Assembly (NCBI RefSeq): GCF_026162625.1
Contig: NZ_JAOTBD010000006.1
Span: 62,001-126,000, forward strand
Direction of reading: 5' to 3'
DNA from: Paracoccus beibuensis
GTDB taxonomy: Bacteria > Pseudomonadota > Alphaproteobacteria > Rhodobacterales > Rhodobacteraceae
Length of the DNA: 64,000 nt
A model generated the notes under the pieces. That model saw only the letters and a list, made by a program, of their open reading frames with translations. It was not told the DNA's origin and made no database searches. This document shows, piece after piece, positions 61,821 to 64,000 of this stretch. Both the position numbers and the translations under genes were made by a program. Each line of letters begins with the position of its first letter. Position 1 is the stretch's first letter.

Positions 61821-62696
61821 CTAGGGCAGGATGAACTCGACGCCCGGAAGGACCGCGATTTCGGCCACGTCGGCGCGATAGGTCGCGGTCACCTGGTCGA
61901 CCAGCTCCTGGTCCCAGCCGGGCAGGTCGACCACCTGGTCCAGCGTGCCGGCCAAGGCGTGCGTGGCCAGCACCTTTCCGTAGACTTCTCGGCGTTGTGA
62001 GACGGACATCTGGTCGCGGCCCTCGGTCGCATCGCGCAGCCGCGCGATCCCCGGTTCGCCCAGGATGTCGTTCAGATAGACCAGGCTGCCCGTCAGCGGA
62101 ACATCGGCCGGAAGTGCGCCGACCAAGCGGACCACCTCGGGCCAGATCAGCGCCACGTCCTCGTGGCACCACAGCACGATCCTCCGCCCCTGCGCGGCCC
62201 GCACCAGGTTCTGGATCGTCGTTCTCCAGCGCAGCTGCAGCGGATGGCAACCCTGCATCAGGTCATCGTAGCCGCCGCCGCTGAACTGGGGAAGCACCTC
62301 GGCCAGAAGCGTCGCGGGGTTGCGCAGCGCCACGAAGAACTCGGTCCTCGCCGAAGGGAGCAGTCGCGACAGGGCCGCCGCGCGCATCCCCATCTGCGGA
62401 TAGAGGCCCTCGCGGCCCACCGTGCGTCCGGGCGCGCCCATGAAGGTCGGCGTGGACATGACCACGCGCTTGGGATCATCCGAATCCAGGATCGCGTCCA
62501 GGATGATCTGCTCCATCTCGGGGGTGGCGGTGCCGCCGTTCAGCGACTTCAGCGCTTCCTCGAACAGGCCGCGATGACGGTTCGGCGTGATCACCTCGGT
62601 TCCCGACCGTCGCAGTGTGTTGCGATTCTTCAGCAGCGTCTTCAGCAAACGGTCGCCGTCGGTGCCATGCACCCCCATGTGGAAAACCACCTGCAT
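61821..62696 (-). CDS. Unrecognised protein, sulfotransferase-like N-terminus
   Basis: A 291-residue cytosolic protein starting MQVVFHMGVHGTDGDRLLKT, whose hydrophobic strand, HMGVHGTDGDRL loop and later FFVALRNPATLLAEVLP resemble the PAPS-binding regions of sulfotransferase-fold proteins. This is suggestive only; canonical motifs are not complete. The C-terminal half (LPGWDQELVDQVTATYRAD) is common in Rhodobacteraceae unknowns. It is convergent with the GapR-like gene (4 bases) and divergent from the iron permease. Confidence 0.75.
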   Translation of the reverse strand: MQVVFHMGVHGTDGDRLLKTLLKNRNTLRRSGTEVITPNRHRGLFEEALKSLNGGTATPEMEQIILDAILDSDDPKRVVMSTPTFMGAPGRTVGREGLYPQMGMRAAALSRLLPSARTEFFVALRNPATLLAEVLPQFSGGGYDDLMQGCHPLQLRWRTTIQNLVRAAQGRRIVLWCHEDVALIWPEVVRLVGALPADVPLTGSLVYLNDILGEPGIARLRDATEGRDQMSVSQRREVYGKVLATHALAGTLDQVVDLPGWDQELVDQVTATYRADVAEIAVLPGVEFILP

Positions 62697-62786
62697 CTTG
62701 TCGTCCCGTCGTCCTGGTCGCTGTCGTGCGGCGCAATCTAGCTGTCTGGCGTGGACAGTCAAATCGCTTTGCCCTAACGCGGTTTC

Positions 62787-64000
62787 ATGACCCGAACGAC
62801 CGCCAGACGTCGCCACGACCTTGCCCTGCGCCAGAGAGGCGGTCGCGGTTGGTCGGTCGCCGCGATGGCGGTGGCGGCGTTGGTGCTGATGCCGGTCCTG
62901 GCGGTCGCCTGGATCGCGCTGAGCCCCACCGACAACATCTGGCCGCACCTGCTGTCGACTGTCATGCCGCGCTATTTCGGCAACACGGTGCTGCTGGCGG
63001 CAGGCACCGGCTTGCTTGCGGCGGCGATGGGAGCGGGGTCCGCCTGGCTGGTCAGCATGTACGATTTTCCCGGCCGCGTCCCGCTGCAATGGCTGCTGCT
63101 TCTGCCGCTGGCGGTTCCGGCCTATATCGGCGCCTACGCGCTGGCGGATTTCCTGGACTATTCGGGACCGGTGCAGATCGCACTGCGGGGCTGGTTCGGC
63201 TGGGAAAGCGCCCGCGACTATTGGTTCCCCCGTATCCGGTCGATCGAGGCGGCCATCGTCGTGCTGGCCTCGGCGCTCTATCCCTATGTCTACCTGCTGA
63301 CCCGCGCCGCCCTGAACGAACAGTCGGGCAGCGCCTACGAGGTTGCGCGCGCCCTTGGCACCGGGCCATGGGCGCTGTTCCGCCGCGTCGGCCTGCCGCT
63401 GGCGCGTCCCGCCATTGTGGCAGGGTCCGCTATCGCCATGATGGAGGCCGTGGCCGATTACGGCGTGGTCAGCTATTTCGGCGTCCAGACGCTGAACACC
63501 GGCATCTTCACCACTTGGCTTGAACGTCGCAATGCCGGGGGCGCGGCGCAGATCGCCTGCGTGATCCTGCTGATCGTCGTGCTCCTTGCCCTTTGGGAAC
63601 GCTTCGGCCGCCGCAATGCCCGCTATCACCAAAGCGCGCGCCAGCCGCGCCCGATCCAGCGCCAGCGCCTGCGCCCGCTTGCAGGGGCGCTGGCGACGCT
63701 GGCCTGCGTGCTGCCCTTCGCGCTCGGCTTCCTGCTGCCCGTGGGGGTGATCCTGCGCTATGCGCTGGCCTACCCCGAGGGCTGGTTCACGCCCGGTCTT
63801 CTGCAGGCCGCTTGGCATACCGTGACCCTGGGCGGCATGGCGGCGCTGCTGACGGTCGCAATGGCGCTTGTCATGGTCTATGGCACCCGGCTGTCCCGGC
63901 GCGCGCTGCCGCGGCTTCTGCTGCCGGTGACTACGGTGGGCTATGCCGCGCCGGGGGCGGTCCTGGCAGTCGGTATCCTGATCCCGCTGGCGGCGCTGGA
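62787..64000 (+). CDS. Iron(III)-type ABC transporter permease, cut by window edge
   Basis: The first 404 codons of a FbpB/SfuB-type permease with two fused membrane domains: a first half with YEVARALGTGPWALFRRVGL (EAA loop) and ASALYPYVYLL, and the start of a second half after a hydrophilic linker (residues about 270-295). The protein should continue to about 540 residues. No binding-protein or ATPase gene is in this window; they probably follow or lie elsewhere. Confidence 0.88.
   Translation, partial: MTRTTARRRHDLALRQRGGRGWSVAAMAVAALVLMPVLAVAWIALSPTDNIWPHLLSTVMPRYFGNTVLLAAGTGLLAAAMGAGSAWLVSMYDFPGRVPLQWLLLLPLAVPAYIGAYALADFLDYSGPVQIALRGWFGWESARDYWFPRIRSIEAAIVVLASALYPYVYLLTRAALNEQSGSAYEVARALGTGPWALFRRVGLPLARPAIVAGSAIAMMEAVADYGVVSYFGVQTLNTGIFTTWLERRNAGGAAQIACVILLIVVLLALWERFGRRNARYHQSARQPRPIQRQRLRPLAGALATLACVLPFALGFLLPVGVILRYALAYPEGWFTPGLLQAAWHTVTLGGMAALLTVAMALVMVYGTRLSRRALPRLLLPVTTVGYAAPGAVLAVGILIPLAAL

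Overview
The window is a compact, high-GC alphaproteobacterial chromosome segment. Gene content and order point to the Rhodobacteraceae, most like Paracoccus: alphaproteobacterial-type PstC and PstA with long insertions, a GapR/DUF2312 protein, an HWE-family kinase, an LdtR-like MarR regulator, and a thi operon with ThiO and ThiXYZ. I infer this from protein families only, not from any database search. I see no rRNA, tRNA, CRISPR array, prophage or intact insertion sequence. About 69 protein genes cover almost all of the window, and many are chained by 1-4 base stop/start overlaps.

Layout: 1-12.2 kb holds housekeeping genes: an unknown protein cut by the window edge, prfC, an OsmC peroxiredoxin, dgt, erpA, xthA, a CDF metal exporter, an orphan peptide-binding protein chained to an entericidin and a CsbD-like protein, a candidate sRNA, bdhA with a 25-residue membrane peptide, a host-attachment-family protein and an aspartate aminotransferase. 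12.2-14 kb has an XRE-type regulator, sdhE, a MarR regulator and a glyoxalase. 14.1-20.1 kb is the phosphate operon pstSCAB-phoU-phoB behind a tandem Pho box; phoR is not present.

20.1-26.6 kb has a FAH/VOC pair, a probable insertion-sequence scar, and a four-gene membrane-lipid or glycan operon (CDP-alcohol phosphotransferase, sulfatase-fold membrane enzyme, flippase-like protein, GT4 glycosyltransferase), divergent from a cytochrome b561. 26.7-32.5 kb is a sensory operon: a three-receiver hybrid kinase, a lone CheR, and a receiver-PAS-HWE kinase-receiver protein. 32.7-35.2 kb is metNIQ.

35.3-43.0 kb is a thiamine operon on the minus strand behind a TPP riboswitch: thiD-thiO-thiS-thiG-thiE-thiF-thiY-tenA-thiZ-thiX. 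It combines thiazole synthesis (ThiO, S, G, F), coupling (ThiD, ThiE) and pyrimidine salvage (ThiXYZ, TenA). A 274-base gap with five 9-base repeats interrupts it just before thiX. A chromate transporter and a DeaD-type helicase follow.

46.7-53.0 kb is a polyamine-type ABC operon with two tandem paralogous binding proteins, each followed by a strong hairpin, ending in a coupled hemerythrin-domain gene. 53.0-59.1 kb (minus strand) runs tdk, dacC-tmk-holB-tatD-MBL-AEC, largely overlapping. 59.2-64 kb has rhlE, dtd with a small membrane protein, gapR-like DUF2312, an unrecognised protein, and the start of an iron-type ABC permease cut by the window edge.

The best leads for something new are the overlapping lipid/glycan operon with its promoter and Pho-box-like repeats, the roughly 75-nt sRNA at 9.45 kb, the binding protein-entericidin-CsbD chain, and the HWE/CheR signalling operon.
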